A DNA stretch of 64,000 nt from Bacillota bacterium (GTDB lineage: Bacteria > Bacillota > Clostridia > Lachnospirales > Lachnospiraceae): NCBI GenBank assembly GCA_023411215.1, contig JAEYOY010000015.1, forward strand, positions 76,833-140,832, in the 5' to 3' direction. The position numbers and the translations under genes were made by a program. This document shows positions 8,573 to 15,808 of this stretch, piece by piece (within the stretch, counting starts at the first letter, position 1; the number at the start of each line of letters is the position of its first letter). The notes below the pieces were generated by a model. That model was given only the letters and a program-made list of their open reading frames with translations, was not told the origin of the DNA and did no database searches.

Positions 8573-9511
8573 GTGAATCGAGTTGAAGTGGCTGAGAAGC
8601 TTTTTCAGGAGGGTTATAATTGCTCTCAATCAGTATTTGCAGCCTTCAGTGACTTGTATGGCATGGATCAGGAGCAGGCTTTAAAGCTTTCGACAGGCTT
8701 CGGAGGCGGAGTAGGCCGATTGCGAGAGGTATGCGGTGCGGTTTCCGGCATGACCATGATAGCCGGTCTGGAGACAGGCACTGCTAAGAAGATGGATGAT
8801 GAGGGTAAGAAGTATAATTATGAGGTGGTTCAAAAGCTCGCTGAGGAGTTTAAGAATTTGAACGGTTCCATTATATGCAGGGAGCTTCTTAATCTTGATG
8901 CAGATACATCTATAAATGCGGAGCCTCAGAAGAGAACCAAGGAATACTACAATACTAGGCCATGCTGTCAGTTGGTTTGCGACGCTGCAGAAATTATCAA
9001 TAAGGTTCTGTTCGCTGTCAGTTTTGAAGAGGTTACCTCGGAGGAGCAGATTAAGAAGGTTGCTGAGTTGGCCAATGAAATCTGGCACGAGCATTATGAG
9101 GCAATCATAGGTACGGAACAGGTAAATTACATGATAGACCATTTCCAGTCAGGAGAAGTGATAGCAGAGCAGATAAAGAATGCCGGCTATGAATATTATC
9201 TTCTGAGAAATCTTGGCGGATATAACGGATACCTTTCCATCCGTAAAGAAGAAAATGCACTTTTTTTAAGCAAGCTGTATATTGCTAAGCGTTTTCGCGG
9301 CAGAGGCTATGCTCGTAAGGCAATGGAATTGTTGGAGGAAATATGCCGAAAATATGGGTTGCCTAAGATATGGCTTACGGTCAATCGCAATAATGTAAAT
9401 AGTATAAAAACATACGAAAGCCTAGGTTTTGTGAAAAGCGGGACCCAGGTAGCAGACATTGGTGGAGGTTATGTAATGGATGATTATCTCATGGAAAGAC
9501 CAATATTCTAA
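8573..9511 (+). CDS. C_GCAxxG_C_C redox-domain protein fused to a GNAT acetyltransferase
   Basis: Two-domain protein of 313 residues. Residues ~1-145 form a C_GCAxxG_C_C domain: NCSQSV near the N-terminus, FGGGVGRLREVCGAVSG, CRELL, and CCQLVCDAAEII at its end. The cysteines probably bind metal or cycle redox. Residues ~150-313 form a GNAT N-acetyltransferase with the acetyl-CoA loop RFRGRGYARKAMELL and the late motif VNRNNVNSIKTYESLGF. The GTG at 8573 is chosen because TAGGAGG (8557-8563) is 9 bases ahead; the in-frame ATGs at 8549 and 8564 lie before or against that site. No substrate can be assigned. Both domains usually occur as separate proteins, so the fusion is notable. Confidence 0.8.
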   Translation: MNRVEVAEKLFQEGYNCSQSVFAAFSDLYGMDQEQALKLSTGFGGGVGRLREVCGAVSGMTMIAGLETGTAKKMDDEGKKYNYEVVQKLAEEFKNLNGSIICRELLNLDADTSINAEPQKRTKEYYNTRPCCQLVCDAAEIINKVLFAVSFEEVTSEEQIKKVAELANEIWHEHYEAIIGTEQVNYMIDHFQSGEVIAEQIKNAGYEYYLLRNLGGYNGYLSIRKEENALFLSKLYIAKRFRGRGYARKAMELLEEICRKYGLPKIWLTVNRNNVNSIKTYESLGFVKSGTQVADIGGGYVMDDYLMERPIF

Positions 9512-9556
9512 CCATTTACTGTAATGTAAGAAAATATTAAACAATTGGACATGATT

Positions 9557-9585
9557 TTGACAATAACTTTAGGTTATGATACTAT
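9557..9585 (+). promoter_or_regulatory. Promoter of the Ig-like surface protein gene
   Basis: A perfect TTGACA (9557-9562) is followed after 17 bases by TACTAT (9580-9585). The ~110-base leader to the start codon has a small TGCT/AGCA hairpin but no riboswitch I recognise. Confidence 0.5.
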
Positions 9586-9700
9586 ATAATAGTATTGTAG
9601 TTTTCTTGCTCTAAGGCATGAGCATGTAGAATAATCCCGACTGCATCGTAGATGCCTATGGAGTGATAGTGAACAACAGAACAGGAGGAAGGAATAAAGA

Positions 9701-12277
9701 ATGAGGAAGATATTTAGTAAGAATTTAATAATGTTTCTGGCATTGCTGCTCTTTATACCGATATTCGGTAATATACAAATAAGAACTGCCAGTGCGGCGG
9801 CAACTCCTAAGCTTACAAAAAGCAAGGTAACTCTCGTCGGTAAGGGAGATGTAGTAGATATTAATATCTCGAATAAAGTTGCAAAAAGTAAATATAAATG
9901 GACATCATCTGATACAAAGGTGGCAAAAGTCTCCAGTAAAGGATTAGTGACATCGGTGGGTGGAGGCTCGGCGACGATAAAATGTGTCATTACATATCCT
10001 ACAAAGAAGACAAAGACCCTATCCTGTAAAGTAACCGTAACGGTGCCTGCAGAGGAAGTTACAATCATCAATGTAAACGAGGTAAAGGGAGCTGTTATTA
10101 TGCCGCTGGGTACTACCCTGAACTTTGACTGTACGGTTACACCAGCCGATACGACCGATAAGACCTATTGGTATATCTCCGGCGGAGACGCCAGCTGCAT
10201 CAGCATAGATAACCCGACAGAGGGTATCGTCACTGCAAAATCAGTCGGAAAGGTTACCCTTGAAGTTGCAGCAGCAGCCACTGCTACCGAAGCAGCAGCT
10301 AAGAAAAGCAGTATAGATGACTCAATTATTATTGAGGTTGTAGAACCTACTGCAACCGTACAAAGCGCTGAGATCATTAGCACAACGGAGCTCAGAGTAA
10401 CCTTTGACAGCCCGGTGAAGTCAGATACCGTGCTTGGCTCGAATGGTAAATTATCAACGAATGTTGAGGTTTTACGCAAACCTAATACAAAAGGTGTCCT
10501 GGCTGCAGATCCGGGAAATTTGACTGGAAGCTTATCATCAGACGGTAAGACCTTAACGATTACATCATCGGCAGCCTTCGATGGAGAATATCGCATTACG
10601 TGTTCGAAAAATGTATTAACTACTACAGGAGTAGCAATTGATGAATTCAGTAAGAATTTAACCTTTATCGATAATTATCCGCCGATGTATTTGAGAACAG
10701 TAGTGGATGATACCGGCTTTAAGGCATCGATTGTCTTCTCTGAGCCAATGGATTTTTCAGGTTTAAGTGTTCAAAGACCTACATTAAAGGATGGCAGCTC
10801 AACGGTATCGACTGCTACAATGAATATAATAGGCAACCGTTTGAACTACGTTGCAAGCTCTGATAAGAAGTCGCTGATTATTGACCTTACTAATATTTCA
10901 TCTACCGATTATGGCAAGAGATTCTCTGTTATAATGGCAGGCTTAAAGGATATGGCCGGTAATTATATGGCTGGTAATTCTTCAGGCGGTAATTATACTA
11001 TTAGTGTTGACGTATATACAGATAATACGTTGAAAGCGCAAGCTGTTCCGTTAAAGATTACCCGTACGGGCTATTATAAACTGACGGTAGACTTCAGCCG
11101 CGCGATCGATCCTAATTCCACTGGATTTATCCAGATTAAAAATGGAAATGTGATTCAGGGTTCCGTTGATGTTGATGACAACAAGAAGGTTAATTATACC
11201 TTGACCGAGGCAGATGCTACGTTAACTGGATATAATCAGGTTAAGGTAATGGGATGGAATTCCTATAATGTTATTCCATCCGATGTTTCCGCACAGACTG
11301 GTCGTGAAATGATGATTGATTTTTCAATCGATAAATCCAATCCAGTGCTGATTTCATCGGATTATGATGTAAGTACGACAACGCTTATATTAACCTATAA
11401 TAAGGAAGTAACGTTGGCGAACGCGACAGGTGTATTTACTACTAGATTAACCACAATTACAGGTGAGATAATCCCTGGATCGAATGTGACTTATACCAAT
11501 ATTCCTTATAATACAGATAAGAAGGTATTAAAGCTCAAATTGACTAATATTGCGACACTCGGTACTTATTCGATTAATCTTCCCTATGGCTTTGTAAACG
11601 ATAGCTATCGTAATCCGAGCTTAACACGGGATATTGTAGTAAGCAATTCGACTGGAACCTCCACCGAGTTACCTGCACCATATGCTATTATGCAAAATTC
11701 TGCTAATTTGAACCAGATAATAATTGAATTTGCGAACCGCTTAGACGAATCATCGGCAAGAAATGTGGCAAATTACTCCATACCCGGAGCTCACATTATA
11801 TCCGCTGATCTGAATAAGAATACAACCAATGACGGTGCAACAGTAATCCTGACCCTGGCTGAGAATTCGATTGATGTTACCGTAGAGCGTCCAGTAAAAA
11901 TAAAAGGAGTTATGGGATACAATAACAGCTTTACGCCGATTGTAGACTTCACACAGATGGTGCTGTTAAAGGATACCAAGAAGCCTCGTATTGTAGGTGG
12001 TCCAATATTTGATACGGTTACAAAGAATTCCATTAAGCTTAATTTCGATGAGCCGATAACCGGGTCGTTAACAGTGAGAGTGTCTTTAGCAAATAATCCA
12101 CTCGTTATCCTCTCTCAGACCGTAACTGTTAGCGGTAATTCAGCTAATATCGTTTTATACGAATATGTTAGCAAAGGTACCAGTATGAAGATAGAAATAT
12201 TAAACAACTCGCTTGTTGATGCCAACGGGAATACAGCAGCGCTAGATGCAGTCTACTATACTACTGCTAACTATTAA
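9701..12277 (+). CDS. Secreted multi-domain Ig-like (Big2/SbsA-type) surface protein
   Basis: Exported protein of 858 residues. A signal peptide (about 1-33: basic start, long hydrophobic core, cleavage near ASAAAT) is followed by two Big2-type Ig-like domains. The first carries the classic WTSSDTKVAKVSSKGLVTSVGGGSATI. Several SbsA/Big5-like repeats follow, recognised by VTFDSPVKS, FSEPMDFSG, TVDFSRAIDP, LTYNKEVTL and LNFDEPITG strands, each opening a ~100-residue unit. There is no LPXTG motif, SLH repeat or C-terminal membrane span, so attachment is probably non-covalent or the protein is released. The start follows AGGAGG. It is a single gene; adhesin or S-layer-like roles are plausible but unproven. 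Confidence 0.82.
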   Translation: MRKIFSKNLIMFLALLLFIPIFGNIQIRTASAAATPKLTKSKVTLVGKGDVVDINISNKVAKSKYKWTSSDTKVAKVSSKGLVTSVGGGSATIKCVITYPTKKTKTLSCKVTVTVPAEEVTIINVNEVKGAVIMPLGTTLNFDCTVTPADTTDKTYWYISGGDASCISIDNPTEGIVTAKSVGKVTLEVAAAATATEAAAKKSSIDDSIIIEVVEPTATVQSAEIISTTELRVTFDSPVKSDTVLGSNGKLSTNVEVLRKPNTKGVLAADPGNLTGSLSSDGKTLTITSSAAFDGEYRITCSKNVLTTTGVAIDEFSKNLTFIDNYPPMYLRTVVDDTGFKASIVFSEPMDFSGLSVQRPTLKDGSSTVSTATMNIIGNRLNYVASSDKKSLIIDLTNISSTDYGKRFSVIMAGLKDMAGNYMAGNSSGGNYTISVDVYTDNTLKAQAVPLKITRTGYYKLTVDFSRAIDPNSTGFIQIKNGNVIQGSVDVDDNKKVNYTLTEADATLTGYNQVKVMGWNSYNVIPSDVSAQTGREMMIDFSIDKSNPVLISSDYDVSTTTLILTYNKEVTLANATGVFTTRLTTITGEIIPGSNVTYTNIPYNTDKKVLKLKLTNIATLGTYSINLPYGFVNDSYRNPSLTRDIVVSNSTGTSTELPAPYAIMQNSANLNQIIIEFANRLDESSARNVANYSIPGAHIISADLNKNTTNDGATVILTLAENSIDVTVERPVKIKGVMGYNNSFTPIVDFTQMVLLKDTKKPRIVGGPIFDTVTKNSIKLNFDEPITGSLTVRVSLANNPLVILSQTVTVSGNSANIVLYEYVSKGTSMKIEILNNSLVDANGNTAALDAVYYTTANY

Positions 12278-12405
12278 GCTTAATTAACCCAGAAGCATAA
12301 TCCTTATCTAAATTATGATTATCAAGCGATAGATAGCATCCTTTGTGAAATTTCTATTGTCATGAAAAAGATTGGATGATAAAGTATTTCATATGATATT
12401 AATGA

Positions 12406-12451
12406 GAGAAGGTGCTCTCAAAACCTTTATGGATTTTGAGGGCACCTTCTC
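12406..12451. terminator. Terminator-like hairpin before the hemerythrin gene
   Basis: An 18-base stem (GAGAAGGTGC... with its complement ending 12451) with one G-T pair and a short loop. There is no T run on the plus strand, so it may be a transcript-end processing structure rather than an intrinsic terminator. Confidence 0.5.
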
Positions 12452-12503
12452 ACTAGAAAAGAAGCAACAATAAAATAAATATACTAAGGAGGTATCACTA
12501 ATT

Positions 12504-12890
12504 ATGTATGTATTTAAAGATGAATTCTGCACCGGAATCGAGGAAATCGACAGGGAACATCAGAAGCTGTTCGAGATTGCAGACAAGGCTTACGAGACCT
12601 TGATGGATGATTTTATCCCGGATAAGTATGATTATATCGTTGAAATCCTGGGTGAATTAACGGATTATGCTACTATTCATTTTGAACACGAGGAAGAATA
12701 CATGATGAGTATTAGCTACAAGAAGCTGTTCTCGCATAAAGCAGAGCATGAGGAATTCATAGAGAAGATATCCAGTTATAACTTGTCAGAGATTGATGAA
12801 AGGCAAAAGGATGTTATTCTTGGATTATTGGATTTCTTGAATGACTGGCTTATACACCACATCCTTGAAAATGACAAACTGATTGGATAA
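12504..12890 (+). CDS. Bacteriohemerythrin
   Basis: Small non-heme diiron oxygen-binding protein of 128 residues, the usual length for single-domain bacterial hemerythrins. The ligand pattern is complete: His in DREHQKLF, His and Glu in HFEHEEEYM, His residues in HKAEHEEF, and HHILENDK near the C-terminus. It probably stores, delivers or scavenges O2 in the cytosol of an anaerobe. AGGAGG lies 11 bases before the ATG. It faces the convergent hydrogenase gene, whose product is oxygen-sensitive. That pairing is suggestive, but the genes are not co-transcribed. Confidence 0.92.
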   Translation: MYVFKDEFCTGIEEIDREHQKLFEIADKAYETLMDDFIPDKYDYIVEILGELTDYATIHFEHEEEYMMSISYKKLFSHKAEHEEFIEKISSYNLSEIDERQKDVILGLLDFLNDWLIHHILENDKLIG

Positions 12891-12903
12891 CAGAAAGATA
12901 TAA

Positions 12904-13037
12904 GAGAGAGGCATTGTTAAAAGTAGTAAAAAGGAACGGACGGCATGCTGTTCATTTCTTTCAATCTTGACAATAGAAAGCTCGCGAATCGTGATTTCTA
13001 TCGTTGATACTTTTACTGTAGCCTCTCTATTTTTTAT
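12904..13037. terminator. Composite terminator between convergent genes, with an embedded hairpin repeat
   Basis: AGAGAGGC...AAAAGTA at the left pairs with TACTTTTA...GCCTCTCT at the right, followed by a T run. The loop contains a copy of the GCGAAGCG-type hairpin repeat (12969-13008), as if that repeat had inserted into a terminator. Confidence 0.5.
12969..13008. repeat. GCGAAGCG-loop hairpin repeat, copy a
   Basis: GACAATAGAAAG-CTCGCGAATCGTG-ATTTCTATCGTT: an ATAGAAA/TTTCTAT stem around the family loop. Related copies lie at 14809-14845, 27104-27144 and 28605-28645. Confidence 0.65.
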
Positions 13038-13053
13038 CGCCAAATCAGATTAA

Positions 13054-14334
13054 TCATTGTTGTTCGAAAGTTCTTGTGAATATATCACTCTTCTCAAGTA
13101 GGCTGTCTACTGTATCCAGTCCTAGTCGATGAAGCAGCTCGACAACATAAGGGTTATCAATGGGAGTAGGATAAGGTGCTGCATTACCGTATTCCTCCAC
13201 GTGTTCTCTACCGATCTCGTGGGGTATAAGTACCCTTGGCCCACCGACACAGCCGCCGACACAGCCCATACCCTCGAAGAAGTTGGCGGTTGTATTCCCA
13301 GAAAGCAATTCATTGATCATAGCTTTGCAGGCAGGAACACCATCGGCCTGTTTGGTCTTGATTGTAATCTTGCGGTTTGGATTAAGGCGCTCCAGAGTAT
13401 TGCTGACCGCTTCACTTACACCTCCGGTATGTGCGTAGATTCTGCCTGCCCGGGAGGAATGATCCTTATCGCTTTCTTCCATCCTGGCAGGATCAATTTC
13501 CATTACATTAAAGATGTCCTGTACCTCCTGGAAGGTTAGTACAATATCTACGGCCCCCGTGATATCCTTTTCCTTGGCTTCTGCTTTTTTAGCTAGACAG
13601 GGTCCAATGAAGATTGTGAGGGCGTCGGGGTGCATCACCTTTATGGCACGTCCGCTGGCAATCATCGGAGACACTGCAGGGGGGACATGAGGCATCAAAT
13701 CCTTATAAATCTTACGAATCATGGCTATCCACATCGGGCAGCAGCAGCTGGTAAGCTGATAGTCACTTTCAGTCTTTATGTTCTTATCAAATTCCAGAGC
13801 TTCTTTCAAGGTTAATATATCTGCAAATAAAGCAACCTCAATCATTCCGTCAAAGCCCACTTCCTTCAAGGCACTTCGTAGCTTACCCGGTGTTACATCA
13901 CTGCTGAATTGACCTAGGAAGGCCGGGGCGACAAGGGCATATACCAGACCCTTGTGAGAGCGGATGGCCTGTAGGGCGGCAATCACATCCTTACTGCCGG
14001 ACAGGTTTTTCGCACGACATTCCTGTACACAGATGGAGCAGCCTGCACATAAGCTTTCGTCAATTACCATTTCTCCTGCTTCATCAGGATGAATGGCGTG
14101 GAAGGGACAAATCTCCTCACAATGATGCTTGCCGTCCTCGCACTGACAATTGCCAGTATGCCAGATAATCGGATGCTTTTCAGGATGAAGTAGACAGTCA
14201 AGCTGATGGGTATCGTAAAGCTCCATTTTCTCGAGAAAACTCATATCCTTTTCCTTTAGTGTTCTGACTAAAACCTCATAATACAATTCTTCGAATGTCT
14301 TCATTAGAGCTACCGTAAATCCTTTCTTCAACAT
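13054..14334 (-). CDS. [FeFe] hydrogenase, monomeric, two-ferredoxin-cluster type
   Basis: Cytosolic iron-only hydrogenase of up to 426 residues, interconverting protons and H2 with ferredoxin-type electron carriers. An N-terminal 2[4Fe-4S] region has CQCEDGKHHCEEICPF and CAGCSICVQECR. The H-cluster domain carries the three signature motifs in variant form: TSCCCPMW, GPCLAKKAE and EGMGCVGGCVGGP, with the cluster-ligating cysteines present. These variants fit the group often called B rather than the classical TSCCPGW enzymes. There is no NADH-binding or small-subunit domain. The ATG at 14334 lacks a good ribosome site; one at 14304 (MKTFEELYYE) is possible. It is convergent with the hemerythrin gene. 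Maturases HydEFG are not in the window. Confidence 0.87.
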   Translation of the reverse strand: MLKKGFTVALMKTFEELYYEVLVRTLKEKDMSFLEKMELYDTHQLDCLLHPEKHPIIWHTGNCQCEDGKHHCEEICPFHAIHPDEAGEMVIDESLCAGCSICVQECRAKNLSGSKDVIAALQAIRSHKGLVYALVAPAFLGQFSSDVTPGKLRSALKEVGFDGMIEVALFADILTLKEALEFDKNIKTESDYQLTSCCCPMWIAMIRKIYKDLMPHVPPAVSPMIASGRAIKVMHPDALTIFIGPCLAKKAEAKEKDITGAVDIVLTFQEVQDIFNVMEIDPARMEESDKDHSSRAGRIYAHTGGVSEAVSNTLERLNPNRKITIKTKQADGVPACKAMINELLSGNTTANFFEGMGCVGGCVGGPRVLIPHEIGREHVEEYGNAAPYPTPIDNPYVVELLHRLGLDTVDSLLEKSDIFTRTFEQQ

Positions 14335-14643
14335 AAATGCACTTTATTGCTTCTTATTATAACCAAAACTTATGAATCAATTATCTATTGTTACTGTTTG
14401 GACCATAGTCTCATTAGAATATAAGTTCAACACATAGATCCACCCATTTACCATGCTGAGTGCCAAACCGTAATTGATCTTTCTTTATTTTACTTGATGA
14501 TACATGGAAAATCCACCGGAATAATTTATATTAAATTTCATACTCGCTTTATATGCCTGCCCCTTGCGTAAGTAAATGAACGAAGTTCACTTTGGGAGTA
14601 CCACATTGCATAGAAATCGCTGAAAATACGCGTTATATTATAC

Positions 14644-14672
14644 TTTACTAGGATTTGTATTTGATTTATAAT
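14644..14672 (+). promoter_or_regulatory. Promoter of the VanZ-like operon
   Basis: TTTACT (14644-14649), a 17-base spacer and a perfect TATAAT (14667-14672). The remainder of the 14335-14802 gap holds a short TGAACGAAGTTCA dyad and no gene that I can see. Confidence 0.5.
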
Positions 14673-14802
14673 AGTATTGTTCTTCTGGGGTGATAGGTGA
14701 CGGAAGAAGCTGCATCATGATTATGCAAAGGATAGAGTGTTAATTAGTGGGAAATAATACAACCAGGAAAATACATATTTTCCAGAATTCAGGTGTAATC
14801 TA

Positions 14803-15357
14803 ATGCATGAAAATAGAAAGTTCGCGAAGCGTACTTTTATCTTAGGAATATATAGAATATGGAGAAAAGAATTGAAGGAAATGACCAAAAAGCGATTAAA
14901 GAGAGCCAGTTGGCTTTTATTTTATCTATATATCATTTTGTTATCTTATTTTTTATTCTTTAGTGAACATTACGGAAGGGGCTACGTGGTAGAGAATTAT
15001 CGATATAATCTTCAGTTTTTCAAGGAAATTGAACGATTTATCCTATATCGGGAGCAGCTGGGGTTTGAGAGCTTTATCGTGAATATTTTGGGTAATATTT
15101 TGGCCTTTGCACCCTTTGGCTTCTTACTGCCCTTGCTTAATAAGAGGTATCGCGGATTTTTGAAGATAATTTTTTTGAGTTTATTGTTCAGTCTTACAAT
15201 AGAAACAATTCAATTATATCTGAAGGTGGGTATTTTTGATGTGGATGATCTCCTGTTGAATACAGTGGGAGGTTTATTGGGATATATTGTATTTGCTATA
15301 TGCCATGCCTTTTATCAAAGTCTGAACTATAAGCCGAAGGTTAAGAGGGGGAATTAG
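14803..15357 (+). CDS. VanZ-like membrane protein
   Basis: Integral membrane protein of 184 residues (or 158 from the ATG at 14881). It has a first span (LLFYLYIILLSYFLFF), a polar extracellular stretch, then three further hydrophobic segments with the family's VNILGNILAFAPFGFLLP and the acidic IETIQLYLKVGIFDVDDLLLNTVGGLLGY. VanZ relatives are linked to glycopeptide tolerance in some species, but most are uncharacterised. The first ATG has AGGTG 7 bases ahead. However, its first ~14 codons run through a GCGAAGCG hairpin repeat (14809-14845), so the repeat either supplied the N-terminus or a later start is used. It is followed after 2 bases by a small membrane gene, probably in one operon. Confidence 0.8.
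   Translation: MHENRKFAKRTFILGIYRIWRKELKEMTKKRLKRASWLLFYLYIILLSYFLFFSEHYGRGYVVENYRYNLQFFKEIERFILYREQLGFESFIVNILGNILAFAPFGFLLPLLNKRYRGFLKIIFLSLLFSLTIETIQLYLKVGIFDVDDLLLNTVGGLLGYIVFAICHAFYQSLNYKPKVKRGN
14809..14845. repeat. GCGAAGCG-loop hairpin repeat, copy b (inside a coding 5' end)
   Basis: AATAGAAAG-TTCGCGAAGCGTAC matches the family. The right arm is degraded. It lies within the annotated N-terminus of the VanZ-like gene. Confidence 0.55.
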
Positions 15358-15359
15358 GG

Positions 15360-15689
15360 ATGCGCATGAAGCGGAATAAGGAAATGATTCATTTCTCGGG
15401 GAGAAGGCACACAAAGCTTGGAATCTGTTCTATGATCATTGGCATTCTTTCCTTCCTGGGGTTACTGACTGCAAGTATTCTATCCGGCATTTATCATGGT
15501 CAGGGGGGAATGGTTCTTGGTGTAGTCGGAATAGGTCTGTTTGCACTGTCGGTTTTTGGCTTTGTACTTTCTTACATGGCTTTTAAGAAGAAGGATATCT
15601 TTTATCGCTTCCCGATCATCGGAGCGGTATTGAATGGATTTATGACCGTATTATTATTTATAATCTATATACTTGGCATTGGTGGTTAG
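15360..15689 (+). CDS. Small three-span membrane protein, DUF6142-like
   Basis: Hypothetical protein of 109 residues. A basic N-terminus (RRHTKLG) precedes three hydrophobic segments of ~20 residues at about 22-44, 49-72 and 84-106. Small proteins of this layout are frequent in Lachnospiraceae and I believe they are catalogued as DUF6142, though I cannot confirm it here. It starts 2 bases after the VanZ-like gene, so the two are co-transcribed. A pair of hairpins follows. Confidence 0.65.
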   Translation: MRMKRNKEMIHFSGRRHTKLGICSMIIGILSFLGLLTASILSGIYHGQGGMVLGVVGIGLFALSVFGFVLSYMAFKKKDIFYRFPIIGAVLNGFMTVLLFIIYILGIGG

Positions 15690-15752
15690 TGTGAATTATT
15701 GAAAAGCATAATTCACACTTAGAAGTTTGTGCCAGCGTAATCCTCGGCACAA
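15689..15752 (+). terminator. Two consecutive hairpins after the VanZ-like operon
   Basis: AGTGTGAATTAT/ATAATTCACACT, then GTTTGTGCC/GGCACAAAC. Neither has a strong T run. The first stem's GTGTGAATT motif recurs as a hairpin at 31188-31211. Confidence 0.5.
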
Positions 15753-15788
15753 ACTAATTCAAAGGGTAGGCATACTTGGTTAAATGAA
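15746..15788 (+). repeat. Short dispersed repeat, copy 2 (with 4324-4367)
   Basis: It shares ACAAA-TAATTCAAAGGGTAGG and a further ~18 similar bases with the copy at the end of the ABC exporter gene. It lies just before the M29 peptidase gene. Confidence 0.55.
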
Positions 15789-15808
15789 AATGGAGGGATA
15801 AAACTGAG

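Noticed and set aside
9590..9700. Riboswitch in the leader of the Ig-like surface protein gene
   Set aside because: Only short stems are seen, and none of the c-di-GMP or other riboswitch core motifs I know are present.
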